Assembly: GCA_963848355.1 (NCBI GenBank)
Contig: CAWKDG010000001.1
Location: forward strand, 248,001 to 312,000
DNA length: 64,000 bases
Reading direction: 5' to 3'
Origin: CAWKDG01 sp963848355
GTDB taxonomy: Bacteria > Actinomycetota > Acidimicrobiia > Acidimicrobiales > UBA8190
Part shown: positions 18,601-27,557 of the stretch, one piece after another
Numbering within the stretch: position 1 is the first letter of the stretch
Layout: each line of letters opens with the position of its first letter
The notes under the pieces: generated by a model
Database searches by the model: none
Told to the model about the DNA's origin: nothing
The model's input: only the letters and a program-made list of their open reading frames with translations
Made by a program: the position numbers and the translations under genes

Positions 18601-20277
18601 TCAGGGGGCGGAGCAGCTCACCGCACAGTTGCCCGTCACGTTGATCGAGGCGATCCCCCACGACGCGGTACCGGGACTCAGGTAATAGGGGGGGGAGAAA
18701 TACCGCAGTCGGCTGTCGTACTGGTAGTTCTTGGTATAGCCGTGAATGATCGAGCCGCCGCTGTTCTGACCCACGGGCCCACGCCAATTCTGCGACACCG
18801 TGCCGTTGAGGGTGATCGTGCCCAACGGAGCACCGGATGAGTAGTTGTTCACCAGGAAGGAATGGTTGAGGGCCAGGACCACGGCGTTCACAGTCCAGTT
18901 CGTCTGGTCACAGCCTGGAGCAGCAGGCGCCCCGCTGCTCCCGCACGTCTTGGCGTTGTTGCCCCCGCTCAGCGGGTGGTTGATCTCCACGTAGTTGTAG
19001 GCGATGAGCCCGAGGACATCGGTGGCGGAGCTCGCCGGCAGGCTCGAACATGTGGTAGCCGAGGAGTAGCACAGGTTCCCGTCGATGATGTCGTTGTTCT
19101 GAGCGCCGATCGTGAGGGGACCGGTGAGGGTTCCCTGCACGATGGCGTCGCCGTACGTGGGTCCCGACGCCCCTGTCTCGCCGTCACCGGACATGGGGTT
19201 GTAGGCGGTGGGCGCCGTGCACGAGGCGTCGCTGCTCAGGCAGTTCTCGACGAAGACCACTTCGTTGTTGGGCAACGCCACCGACCCGCCCGAGGTGGAC
19301 GGCATGCAGACGCTCGTATCGCCGGCCTGGTTCAGCGAATCGTTCGAGGGCGATCCGCTCGGTGCGCCGGAGGGCTTGCCCGTCGGGGTATCGGGGCTCG
19401 TGATCTGCATCGTCGTCCCCGTGAGCACGATCGACGTCGGCCCTTCGTAGAGACAGCCGTTCTGCTCGGCGACCGATGCCAGCTGGCTGTCGTCCGACGG
19501 GATCGACTCCAGCGGCACGCCGTCCGTCTTGGACGTCGCCGTCGGCGTCCCGCTCCCTCCACAGCTCGAGTCGTTGTTGACGTAATCCTCGTCGGGGTCG
19601 GCGGTGCGGACCGTGTCGAAGCTCGGGCTCCCGCAGGTGAAGATGCTGTCGTTCAGATAGAGGTTCCCGGTCAGGGCGTCACCGGTGATGAAGTCCACCT
19701 CTTGGCAGCCATGCTCCAGGCCCACCTGCCAGTAGTACCCGCAGGTGGGGGGGTTCGTCGGGGAGATGACCGCCGGGTCGGTCTGGTCGTAGTTGATCCA
19801 GAGGACGTCGAGGAGGAAGTCGTTGAGAGGTTGCAACGCCACCGTGGCGCTCTGGTAGCTGTAGTCGTTGGGGAAACCGGCCGCCCCCTCGACCGTCATC
19901 GTCACGATGCCGCTCGTGTAGTTGAGCTGCGGATTGGCGAAGTAGAACCAGGAGGGCGGGCCGTTCGACGACGTGGTGCCCTGGACGGAGATCCACTGGC
20001 CGAACGCCAGGCCCGGACAGAACCCCGTCGACTGGTTCGCCGAATTGCAGATGATGTAGTCGGCATTGACGTTCGCTTTGTACAGGTATTCGTCGAGTCC
20101 TGCTTGCAGCGCCCGGTACGCCTGATGCTGGATGAGGTCACCTTCGACGAGCGGCGTCTGCTGACCGACGTTCTGGACCAGCAGCGCCGACCCGAGGATG
20201 AGGATGAGCATCACTCCCGACACGAGGGCGAGGGCCTGTCCCGACTCGTCGCGCCGGTGGCGACGTGTCCCGGTCAT
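18601..20277 (-). CDS. Pilin-like exported protein with N-terminal helix (PilX-like)
   Basis: The ATG at 20277 overlaps the stop of the upstream pilin-like gene in an ATGA arrangement, giving 558 residues. A short basic start and DESGQALALVSGVMLILILG form a single N-terminal membrane helix like those of type IV pilus accessory proteins. A strict prepilin cleavage motif is not obvious. The long exported region is rich in Asn, Ser, Thr and Gly with many paired cysteines, suggesting disulfides in an extracellular beta-rich protein. It is the last gene of a three-gene operon (18601-22366), so I infer a minor pilin or tip component. No known adhesin domain is recognised. Confidence 0.65.
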   Translation of the reverse strand: MTGTRRHRRDESGQALALVSGVMLILILGSALLVQNVGQQTPLVEGDLIQHQAYRALQAGLDEYLYKANVNADYIICNSANQSTGFCPGLAFGQWISVQGTTSSNGPPSWFYFANPQLNYTSGIVTMTVEGAAGFPNDYSYQSATVALQPLNDFLLDVLWINYDQTDPAVISPTNPPTCGYYWQVGLEHGCQEVDFITGDALTGNLYLNDSIFTCGSPSFDTVRTADPDEDYVNNDSSCGGSGTPTATSKTDGVPLESIPSDDSQLASVAEQNGCLYEGPTSIVLTGTTMQITSPDTPTGKPSGAPSGSPSNDSLNQAGDTSVCMPSTSGGSVALPNNEVVFVENCLSSDASCTAPTAYNPMSGDGETGASGPTYGDAIVQGTLTGPLTIGAQNNDIIDGNLCYSSATTCSSLPASSATDVLGLIAYNYVEINHPLSGGNNAKTCGSSGAPAAPGCDQTNWTVNAVVLALNHSFLVNNYSSGAPLGTITLNGTVSQNWRGPVGQNSGGSIIHGYTKNYQYDSRLRYFSPPYYLSPGTASWGIASINVTGNCAVSCSAP

Positions 20278-21020
20278 CCGGCACCTGCGCTGTAGGCCGG
20301 GGCGATGACGTAGGCCAGCGTCTGGAAGCCGGAGGGTGAACCCGGAGCCAGGTCCACCTGTATGTTGATGCTCACTGCGATCACCTCGTCGAGCTGGCAA
20401 TTGCCGGCGCCTGCTGTACAGGTCGTGCTGGGGGTGGTGCACGACCAACCATCGGAGGACGTGCAGCTCGTACCCGGTGTCGCCTGGGTGCTGCCTCCCT
20501 GCAATGTGTACGTGAATATCGGGGTCGTGTTGTTGATCATGTTGGGGATGGTGACCGTTCGGCGCGCCGCGTTCGCCGCGTACGTGCATGCCGTCCCCGT
20601 CGATCCTGTGATCGGGCAGCTGTTCGCATTGGGAGCGCTGATGGTCATGACGAAGGTCTGATGGCTGCCGGTGCACGGTGTGGCTTGGGCGACGACCAGC
20701 TGTGGGCCGTTGGCGTTCCCGGTGTCGGCGTAGAAGGTCGCGGCACAGCCGGTGGCCGTGGTGAACGGGGGTGCGGGAACGCCCGTGCCGCTCTGGGCGG
20801 CCGGTTCCACCATCTCCCGGATGTAGCGGGTCATGACCTCGGACGTGAGCAGGGCCTCGTCAGCGCCGTTGTAGGTGCGCTGGACGGCCAGTGATTCGTC
20901 GTAGAACACCTGCACGACGGGCATGATGGTGACGATGATGACGGCCATGACCGCCAGGGTGACGGCCAGTTCCACCAGCGTGAACCCGTCGGCCTCCCCC
21001 CGGCGGTCCAGCGACCTCAT
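20274..21020 (-). CDS. Minor pilin-like protein with prepilin methylation motif
   Basis: The ATG at 21020 overlaps the upstream gene by 4 bases, giving 248 residues. The leader is followed by GFTLVELAVTLAVMAVIIVT, a canonical type IV prepilin motif with Gly at -1, Phe at +1 and Glu at +5. The protein should be processed by a prepilin peptidase and carry a methylated N-terminus. The globular part contains several cysteines. It is the middle gene of the three-gene pilin operon. The prepilin peptidase and assembly ATPase are not in this window. Confidence 0.8.
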   Translation of the reverse strand: MRSLDRRGEADGFTLVELAVTLAVMAVIIVTIMPVVQVFYDESLAVQRTYNGADEALLTSEVMTRYIREMVEPAAQSGTGVPAPPFTTATGCAATFYADTGNANGPQLVVAQATPCTGSHQTFVMTISAPNANSCPITGSTGTACTYAANAARRTVTIPNMINNTTPIFTYTLQGGSTQATPGTSCTSSDGWSCTTPSTTCTAGAGNCQLDEVIAVSINIQVDLAPGSPSGFQTLAYVIAPAYSAGAG

Positions 21021-22366
21021 GGCGCCGTCACCGGGACGGCCGTGCCGTCGGGATAGGTGGTGCCCCCGTCCACCACTCCGGTCGATGTCACCTGCAGGGT
21101 GAGGTTGGTCGTGAGATGGTTCCCGGGATCGGTCACCGTCACCGAGTACGTCTCCGGAATCACCTCGGTGAGGCTGACGGCCGGACTCGGCGTCGTGCCC
21201 GCCGCCGACGACAGACCGAAGGTGTCGGCCGGACAACTGTCGGCGCTGTCCTGCACCATGGCGGTGGCGGTGGCCCCGTACAGCGGCGTGCCGCCGCTCT
21301 TCACCACCTGCAGCTCCAGGGGAACGAGGCCCGTGATCGTGGCTGTGCTCGAGCCACCCGGAGAGGCGCCTACCGTCGCCGGGCTCGACGGCTCCTCGGC
21401 CAGGCAATCCCCGTACCAGACCGAGTACCCCGACGGGTACGGGAAGAGAACGCTCGACGTCGCCCCGCCCGTGGCGACGGTCTTCCAGGGGACAGGGAGA
21501 AGCTGTCCGTTGCCGACCGACACGGGCATCCCGGTGGCGATCGGGACCGACCCGGGCATGAATTGCACCGTCGCCGCCTTGTCGTAGTGGAAGGACCACG
21601 GGGAGGTGACTCCCGACACGACGGTCACGCTCGTACTCGGCGCCGTGTTCTCCTGCCAGTCGATGTAACCGCCGGAGCTACTGCCCAAGGCGACCGTGTA
21701 GGTCCCGGGCGCCTCCTGTTGGAAGACGCAGCCGTTCACGTCGGGCGTGTAGGTGGTCAGCGCGCCGCTCGGTCCGTCGTTGATGGTGACCTGGAGGTTC
21801 GTCACGCCCGCCGGAGGGGACGTGCCGGAGGACCCCACGATCTGCACCGAGATGTATCCGTCCGTCGGGACCGCCGTGCCGTAGGGCGGGTTGATGATGG
21901 TCGTCTCGGCCAGGGTCTGGCCTGCCCCCCAGGAGACGGTGACCGTGGCCAGGATCACCTGTGGCGGATTCCCCGAGGTGCAGGCGTTCTGGGATGCTCC
22001 GGCGTCGGCCCACGCCATCTGGGCGGAGGCCGAGTAACCGATTCCCGCCACCACCACGGGCGTGGTGGTGAGCGCCACCACGTGGTTGATGTCGCCCTGG
22101 AGAGTGGCCAGGGGATCGTTGGCCAGCCGCTCGAGCCACTGTTCGGCGATCTCGGTGGCCGATACCTGCTCCTTGGCGTGGGAGGCCTGCTTGACCACAT
22201 CGGAGACCAGGTTCGACGTGGCGATGAGGATCACGAGGAGAACGACGAGCGCCAAGATGGCGTCGATGAGCCCGAATCCGTCCTCGGCGCCGTGGCCACA
22301 CGGGCACGGCGAGCACCGGCCGTTCCCGTGGTGCCGACCCTGCGGGGATTCGGACGTCGGCGTCAC
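21017..22366 (-). CDS. Pilin-like protein, first gene of the pilin operon
   Basis: This 449-residue protein has a long leader with four cysteines, then EDGFGLIDAILALVVLLVIL. This is a type IV prepilin-type cleavage site and helix, like PilV/PulG proteins, but with Asp rather than Glu at position +5. The remainder is a large beta-rich exported region, much longer than an ordinary PilV, with stretches resembling carboxypeptidase-regulatory or Ig-like folds (for example GLVPLELQVVKSGGTPLYGA). The start could be further downstream if the Cys-rich leader is not translated. It is coupled to the next pilin gene by an ATGA overlap. Confidence 0.72.
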   Translation of the reverse strand: MTPTSESPQGRHHGNGRCSPCPCGHGAEDGFGLIDAILALVVLLVILIATSNLVSDVVKQASHAKEQVSATEIAEQWLERLANDPLATLQGDINHVVALTTTPVVVAGIGYSASAQMAWADAGASQNACTSGNPPQVILATVTVSWGAGQTLAETTIINPPYGTAVPTDGYISVQIVGSSGTSPPAGVTNLQVTINDGPSGALTTYTPDVNGCVFQQEAPGTYTVALGSSSGGYIDWQENTAPSTSVTVVSGVTSPWSFHYDKAATVQFMPGSVPIATGMPVSVGNGQLLPVPWKTVATGGATSSVLFPYPSGYSVWYGDCLAEEPSSPATVGASPGGSSTATITGLVPLELQVVKSGGTPLYGATATAMVQDSADSCPADTFGLSSAAGTTPSPAVSLTEVIPETYSVTVTDPGNHLTTNLTLQVTSTGVVDGGTTYPDGTAVPVTAP

Positions 22367-22567
22367 CGGGTCCAGAATTCGCCATGTCGAGCGGTGTGGG
22401 GCCGGTGGAGGCTGACAGGTCCAATCCTCGTTCGAAGTCGCATCGTTGCCCCCCGTGGCCCGTGCGGCCGATGCGGCTCCTCAGGTGGCAGGGGTGGGTC
22501 CTTGGCGGGCCCCCCACCTGGTAGAACCGTCGGCCGTGGGCCGTTCCCCCAAGTATTGCCACGTACA

Positions 22568-22604
22568 GTGGTCTTGTGACCACCCACCAACCACTTTATG
22601 TGGT
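22568..22604. promoter_or_regulatory. Two adjacent inverted repeats between the sulfotransferase and pilin operons
   Basis: GTGGTC-TTGT-GACCAC at 22568-22583 and ACCAC-TTTAT-GTGGT at 22590-22604 are perfect inverted repeats sharing the same half-site. They lie after the stop of the sulfotransferase operon (22646) and about 200 bases before the start of the pilin operon (22366). They could be a terminator for the first operon or an operator for the second. There is no U-tract. Confidence 0.35.
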
Positions 22605-22645
22605 GATGTTGACAATCAGGGTGGGCGTCCGCGCAGGTCCCCGGC

Positions 22646-23530
22646 TCACCAGTCGGTGTTCTCCTCGTAGCCGAGCCGGACCACGAGGTCTCCTGTGAGC
22701 TCTTTGAACCGGTTCACGTGGTCGGGACTGAAGTGACGGCGCCACTCACCGGGCTCACCCGACCGGACATGAGGGTCAGCTTCGCCGAGACGAGGGCCGC
22801 CCTGCCGGCTGAAACTCTCGACGATCGTGAGTCCCCGCTCGATGGCACGGTCGGTGAAACCGTAGAACCGGAACAGGCGACCGAAGGTCTCCCTCTCGTC
22901 CCGGACGGCGTCCTCGTAGCGCAGTTCGAGTATCCCCGGTCGGGAATAGGGCCACGCGCCCATGTCGGCGAGCGTCGAGCGCGCGCATCGTTCGATCTCG
23001 GCCAGAAGGCCGTCGTGTTCGTCGAGGCCGTGCAGAAAGGTCTGATAGCTCAGTCCGCCATAGCGTTCTCTGGGCTCGTGCACCCAGGGCTCGTCGGTCC
23101 GCAGGTGGTAGTGGTAGCCCGAGACCACGATGTCTCTCGGATCGCGGATGAGATGCGAGGCGCGCGACGTCCGGCCGGGAAGGTCCTCGGGTCGGAAGTC
23201 GTTGGCCCGGTCGTAGACCACGAGGTCGACGTCTGGTCTCGGTCCCGGCGTCGGTCCCGACACGCCGTCGGACACCGGTACCTCGGTGAAGCGCAGGCCG
23301 TAGTAGCCCGCCACCGTCGAGAGGACGCGTTGGAACCACACCGTTCCCACCTTGTGGTGGGCGCAGTGCACGAGGACGGCGGATCCCTCGGCGCCGAAAG
23401 GGGTGCGCGTCAGCCGGCGCACCCGGCTCCGCACGGCCTGGTGCACCGGACGGAGGTGGAACGTGTCCGTCCAGTTCGTCACGGTCGTCGGCCTCGTCCC
23501 CGGGACGGCTCTACGCAGGACCGGGTCCAC
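22646..23530 (-). CDS. Sulfotransferase (Sulfotransfer_1-like)
   Basis: This 294-residue protein carries VLVHCAHHKVGTVWFQRVL, the 5'-phosphosulfate loop in an unusual HHKVGT form. SHLIRDPRDIVVSGYHYHL is the 3'-phosphate site with conserved Arg and Ser. It is a close paralogue of the frameshifted protein at 24752-25574, and both end with an RLGYEENTDW-like or RLGYEADQNW-like C-terminus. Its start overlaps the end of the GT4 gene by 20 bases, and it is the last gene of the operon. The acceptor is unknown; a glycan made by the neighbouring glycosyltransferase is the simplest guess. Confidence 0.8.
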   Translation of the reverse strand: MDPVLRRAVPGTRPTTVTNWTDTFHLRPVHQAVRSRVRRLTRTPFGAEGSAVLVHCAHHKVGTVWFQRVLSTVAGYYGLRFTEVPVSDGVSGPTPGPRPDVDLVVYDRANDFRPEDLPGRTSRASHLIRDPRDIVVSGYHYHLRTDEPWVHEPRERYGGLSYQTFLHGLDEHDGLLAEIERCARSTLADMGAWPYSRPGILELRYEDAVRDERETFGRLFRFYGFTDRAIERGLTIVESFSRQGGPRLGEADPHVRSGEPGEWRRHFSPDHVNRFKELTGDLVVRLGYEENTDW

Positions 23531-24752
23531 TCGGCGCCGGCGCCTGACTCCCGAGAGCCAGGGCTCGGATGCGCTCGCGTGCGAGGGACCACTGGTGGTT
23601 CTGGAGGAAGGCGGCCTGCCCTTCGGCGACGAGTCGCTCCCTCAGGGCCGGTTGGGTGAGAGCGGAGACACACGCCTGGGCGAAGCTGGCGGCATCGTCG
23701 GCCACCAGCAGGTGCCGACCGGCCTCGAGCCCGAGGCCCTGTGCCCCGATGGTGGTCGAGACCACCGGGATACGGTGGGCCAGGGCTTCGAGGATCTTGA
23801 GACGGGTTCCACTGGCGTAACGCAGAGGGACGACGATCAGATCGGCGCCGGCCAGCTCCTGCGTCATCGACTCGACGAACCCCACCACGGTGACCGCCGG
23901 CGGGTCGTCGAGCACCGTCACCGCCCCGTCGGGGTCACCCACCAGCCGGACCCGGGTCCCGGGCAGGTGGTCACGGATGAGCGGGGCGATGTCCGTGACC
24001 AACCACCGTGCGCCGTCGGTGTTCGGTCCATAGCGCATGCTCCCCTGGAAGAGAATGGTCGGGGGGTCGCCGACGGGGAGACGCCCGGCTGGGCGCTCCG
24101 GGGGTTCGTAGCCGTTGGGCAGGACGACGGCGTTGACCAGACCGGCGCGCTCGAGGTCGTGGTCGCTGCACAGGAGCACGGTGTCGACCGCCCGGGCGAC
24201 GTTGCGTTGGAGCCGGGACCAGCGCGCCGCGTTTCGCCGGGCCTGCAGGATGGCACCGTGCCGGTGGATGCGGCTGCGGACACCACCGTCAGCTGGTTGT
24301 CGCCGGATGACGTCCAACCGCGTCAGGATCTTCTCGTCTTCGAGGTCGTCGAGGTCGACGATCGTCCGACCGAGATTGGGCCGGCCCAGTACTTCGAAGG
24401 TGCTCGCCTTGTTGATCCAGACCACGTCGTAGTGGCTCCGCGCCCACGCATGGAAGCGCGTCCGCAGAGGGGCTGACTCCGACGCCACGACCTCGAGAGG
24501 GAGGCCGCTCGTCACCAGCCAGCGCAGTCGCCGGCCGAGGGAGTAGACGGGCTTCGGGCTGGTGACGACCTCGACCCGGGCGATGTCGATGTCCGGAGGT
24601 ATCTCGCAGGGGTCGGGTCGGTTCGGGTAGATCAGGCTGAAGACGTCGAGCTCGCCCAGCGGGGCCAGGCTGGCGATCACCTCCTGCGAGCGCAGGTGGG
24701 TGCCCAGCCGGGCGGGCCACGGGAAGTCCTGCGCCACGAAGAGGATCCTCAT
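23511..24752 (-). CDS. GT4-type glycosyltransferase
   Basis: I chose the ATG at 24752, which overlaps the TGA of the upstream gene (ATGA), giving 413 residues. The N-terminus RILFVAQDFPWPARLGTHLR is the Rossmann start with the Gly-rich acceptor loop of GT-B enzymes. The C-terminal half contains TILFQGSMRYGPNTDGARWL, LPGTRVRLVGDPDGAVTVLDD and VPLRYASGTRLKILEALAHR, the usual nucleotide-sugar-binding signature of family GT4. It should move a sugar from an activated donor to a lipid- or glycan-linked acceptor at the cytosolic face of the membrane. Its position between two paralogous sulfotransferase genes suggests a shared glycan product. Confidence 0.88.
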   Translation of the reverse strand: MRILFVAQDFPWPARLGTHLRSQEVIASLAPLGELDVFSLIYPNRPDPCEIPPDIDIARVEVVTSPKPVYSLGRRLRWLVTSGLPLEVVASESAPLRTRFHAWARSHYDVVWINKASTFEVLGRPNLGRTIVDLDDLEDEKILTRLDVIRRQPADGGVRSRIHRHGAILQARRNAARWSRLQRNVARAVDTVLLCSDHDLERAGLVNAVVLPNGYEPPERPAGRLPVGDPPTILFQGSMRYGPNTDGARWLVTDIAPLIRDHLPGTRVRLVGDPDGAVTVLDDPPAVTVVGFVESMTQELAGADLIVVPLRYASGTRLKILEALAHRIPVVSTTIGAQGLGLEAGRHLLVADDAASFAQACVSALTQPALRERLVAEGQAAFLQNHQWSLARERIRALALGSQAPAPSGPGPA

Positions 24753-25574
24753 CACACGTCTCGACCGACGCCGGTGTCTGCGTCGGGTGTCCCGGCAGAC
24801 CAATTCTGGTCAGCCTCATAGCCGAGGCGGACGAGGAGGTCACCGGTGAGGGCCTTGAACCGCTCGACATGGTCGGGACCGAACTGCTCGCGCCATTGTC
24901 CGGGCTTGCCCGACCGGACGTGCCGCTTCTCGCCGGCGGCACCGACCGGAACGGGTCGCGCGTGGATGCTGAACTTTTCCACCGCCACCAGGCCGGCGTC
25001 GACCGCCTCTTCGTCGAGGCCGTAGAACTCGAAGAGGCGGGTGAACCACGTCACCTCGTCGGCGATGACGTCCTCGTAGCGCAGCTCCAGGAACTCGGGC
25101 TGTCCGTAGTCCCAGGCAGCCATGTCGGCCAGGGCCTTGCCCGAACTCCGCTCGATCTCGGCCAGAAGACCCTGGTGCCGGTCCACAGAGTTGAGAAACT
25201 CCTGGTACGACATCCCACCCCAGGCGGGCTCTCCGGGTATGTGCGCCCATTTCTCTTCCGTCCAGAGGTGGTAGTGGTACCCGGACACGACAACGTCGCG
25301 CGGGTCGCGGATCATGTGGGAGCCGCGGAAGACCCGGTTGGAGAGCGCCTCGCGGTGGTAGAGCTGCGCGGCACGGAAGAAGGCGATGCCCGTGTCCGGG
25401 CCGACGGGCCCTCCGCGACAGCGCTCGAACGGCAGTGCGCAGGACTTGGCCAGGGCGCGGCAGGACCCGGCGGAACCACTCGGTCCCCGCCTTGTGGTGG
25501 GAGCAGTGCACGAGAAGTGGCCTACCCACCCCGGGGCGGAAGGGGCGGGGCGGGGTGTCCAGGGGATCACTCAT
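24752..25574 (-). pseudogene. Sulfotransferase paralogue with a +1 frameshift
   Basis: The N-terminal PAPS loop LLVHCSHHKAGTEWFRRVL is read in one frame from an ATG at 25574. The rest, including SHMIRDPRDVVVSGYHYHL, is read in another. Aligning with the paralogue at 22646-23530, the sequence resumes exactly (RVL then xALAxxxxLxF) if one base of the GG at 25459-25460 is removed. A 272-residue frame starting at 25570 is open but lacks the PAPS loop. Either this is a broken gene or the assembly has an extra base. The start overlaps the stop of the sulfotransferase upstream by 8 bases, and the end overlaps the GT4 start. If intact it would be about 273 residues. Confidence 0.75.
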
Positions 25575-26322
25575 AGCCGAAGGCCTTGAGCAGGCTGCGG
25601 CCTCTCGTCCGGACGATGACGAAAGGGACGGCCGTCGAGGCACCGTGGCCGACCCCGATCGACGTCGTGCGCACGGTGGCGTTACGTCGGGCCCAGCCCT
25701 CGTCCTCCACCCGCAGAGGTTGGGCACCGAAGCTGTGCGGCCGGTCGGCGAAGGCGAGAACGTCATCGGACCACGGCTCCCCGAGCCAGGTGAGCAGTGC
25801 CCGCAGCGTCGACTCCGGATCTCGGGCCAGATCTTCGTAACGCAGCTCCATCACCTTGCCGGGTCCCATCGTCTCGGCGAAGGTGTGAGCGGCACCGACG
25901 TAACGCACCCACGCCTGCGCCGCCCGGCGCACGTTCTTCAGTCCGTAGAAACGGCGCCACGCGTCGATGACGTCACGGGGGTTGCGGACGATGTGCACGA
26001 TCTGTGCGTCGGGGTAGAGCGTGTCGATGTAGTCGAGCATCAGCGCGTAATCGGGGCTCTTGTCGGCCCAGCGCACTTTGCCCTGGTGTGCGGCATAGGC
26101 GAGATGGGGGGCCTCGAACAGGGAGCGGACGTGGGCGTGCCATTCGTCGAGAGTGAGCCCGAAGGTGGCCAGCGTCGGCCAATTCCGCTCCTCGATGGCC
26201 TGGAGGCCCCAGAGGAAGCGGGATTCGGGCCCCGCGCTGATCGATGGGTGGGAATCGAGGATCAGCCGCAGCAGGGTCGTCCCCGACCGCGGACAACCGA
26301 CGACGAAGATGGGGCGGGCCAC
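25567..26322 (-). CDS. Sulfotransferase (Sulfotransfer_3-like)
   Basis: This 251-residue protein begins with PIFVVGCPRSGTTLLRLILD, the classical PAPS 5'-phosphosulfate loop, and contains IVHIVRNPRDVIDAWRRFYG, the 3'-phosphate-binding strand and helix. KVMELRYEDLARDPESTL is the usual conserved segment before the C-terminus. It is short but seems complete for this subgroup. It is 131 bases downstream of the sulfotransferase at 26454-27557, the largest gap in an otherwise overlapping operon. The substrate is unknown. Confidence 0.82.
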   Translation of the reverse strand: MARPIFVVGCPRSGTTLLRLILDSHPSISAGPESRFLWGLQAIEERNWPTLATFGLTLDEWHAHVRSLFEAPHLAYAAHQGKVRWADKSPDYALMLDYIDTLYPDAQIVHIVRNPRDVIDAWRRFYGLKNVRRAAQAWVRYVGAAHTFAETMGPGKVMELRYEDLARDPESTLRALLTWLGEPWSDDVLAFADRPHSFGAQPLRVEDEGWARRNATVRTTSIGVGHGASTAVPFVIVRTRGRSLLKAFGYE

Positions 26323-26453
26323 CTCAGCGCGCGACAGGCCGGCGTGGTGTCCCGTCTGGCTGTCCCATCGGCCCGCTCCCGTTCACCCGACACGCATCGC
26401 TGGACCATCCAGTCTACATCGCGGGGTCCACGTCACCCCGTGCCCCACCGTCT

Positions 26454-27557
26454 CTACGTCCTCGTCCCGCCACCCCCGAGCAAGACCTCGTCGGGCGCGA
26501 TCAACGGCCGGGTCGAGCTGTCGTAGATGCGGTCGAGACCGAACCCGCGCACGAGGGCGAGTGCCCTTTGCGCCCGCTCGGCGGGGACGTCGGTGACCCA
26601 GCCGTCGAGTCGGCTGGATCCCCTCGTCACGTCGGTGCCGCGGTAGTTGCTGTTGGAGGGCCTGGCCACGTTCTTGACCGACGCCATGTCCATGTTCCAC
26701 AGGCCGGGTCCGAAGGTTCGGAGATAGGCGCGCAGTCGCTCGAGTTCACCCCACGGATCCTCGACCAGTCTCTCGTAGAACACGACGTGGACGAGACGGC
26801 TGTCGAGCACCCGGACGGGGACGACATTCTCGAGACACCATTGCAGGACGGTCCGGTGGAAGAGATCGGGAGACGCGGCGGCCTCCCTGACGAGGGGCTG
26901 GAACTCCTCGAGTGGTCCGCTCATCAAGGTGTCCTGGCTCAGCAGGTCGTCGAGTCTGTCCGGCCAGTTGAGCTCGCTGGCCGACCACGCCGTCGGCACC
27001 GGGTGCCGCAGCAGGTAGACCACCGGTGTCTGGGGATAGTGACGGACGATCCACGGCAACAGGTTGGTGGCGCGCACCTCCTTCACCACGCGGCTGCCGG
27101 GAAGGCGCGCCTTGTTGTACTTGTCCGTGAATCGGTTGCGTAGTCGTCCGGTCAGGATCCGGGCGATCACGGCGGCCACCGCCGGGTCGGCGTCGTCGCC
27201 GGGAGGCAGGTAGTGCCCTCGACGCACAGGCCAGGTCCATGCGACGGACTGCGTCCGCAGCGGTTCGAACACGAACCGACTCCCGAGCGCATCGGTCAGC
27301 ATCTCGGCCAGCCACGTCGTCCCGCTGCGTCCACTGCCGACGAGGAACAGGGTGCGGCGGGGATCGTGGTTCCGTTCGAGAAAGGTCACCCTCGGCGATA
27401 CGGCGCGCCGGACTCGGCGCACGAGGACCTTCGGGTTGCGTATCGCTCTGCGCACGAAGCGCGCTTCCCGGGTGATCTGGGTGCGCAACGTCGTCGGACC
27501 GGTGCGATCCTGCGGGCCCCCGGGCCGGTGTGGCCCGGGCAGGGGAGGAGTGCTCAT
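26454..27557 (-). CDS. Sulfotransferase with long C-terminal region
   Basis: The ATG at 27557 overlaps the TGA of the YfhO-like gene (ATGA), giving 367 residues. After a basic 65-residue N-terminal segment comes RTLFLVGSGRSGTTWLAEML, the PAPS loop. YLLRHPVPTAWSASELNWPD provides the 3'-phosphate-binding part. A partly open upstream frame inside the YfhO gene is a shadow, because its translation is Arg/Pro-rich. The overlap with the membrane protein gene indicates translational coupling. The enzyme may sulfate the product handled by that membrane protein; this is inference. Confidence 0.8.
   Translation of the reverse strand: MSTPPLPGPHRPGGPQDRTGPTTLRTQITREARFVRRAIRNPKVLVRRVRRAVSPRVTFLERNHDPRRTLFLVGSGRSGTTWLAEMLTDALGSRFVFEPLRTQSVAWTWPVRRGHYLPPGDDADPAVAAVIARILTGRLRNRFTDKYNKARLPGSRVVKEVRATNLLPWIVRHYPQTPVVYLLRHPVPTAWSASELNWPDRLDDLLSQDTLMSGPLEEFQPLVREAAASPDLFHRTVLQWCLENVVPVRVLDSRLVHVVFYERLVEDPWGELERLRAYLRTFGPGLWNMDMASVKNVARPSNSNYRGTDVTRGSSRLDGWVTDVPAERAQRALALVRGFGLDRIYDSSTRPLIAPDEVLLGGGGTRT

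Noticed and set aside
18862..20295. A plus-strand frame opposite the large pilin-like gene
   Set aside because: The product is Arg/Val/Gly-rich without a helix or domain, while the minus strand carries the prepilin helix and coupling overlaps.
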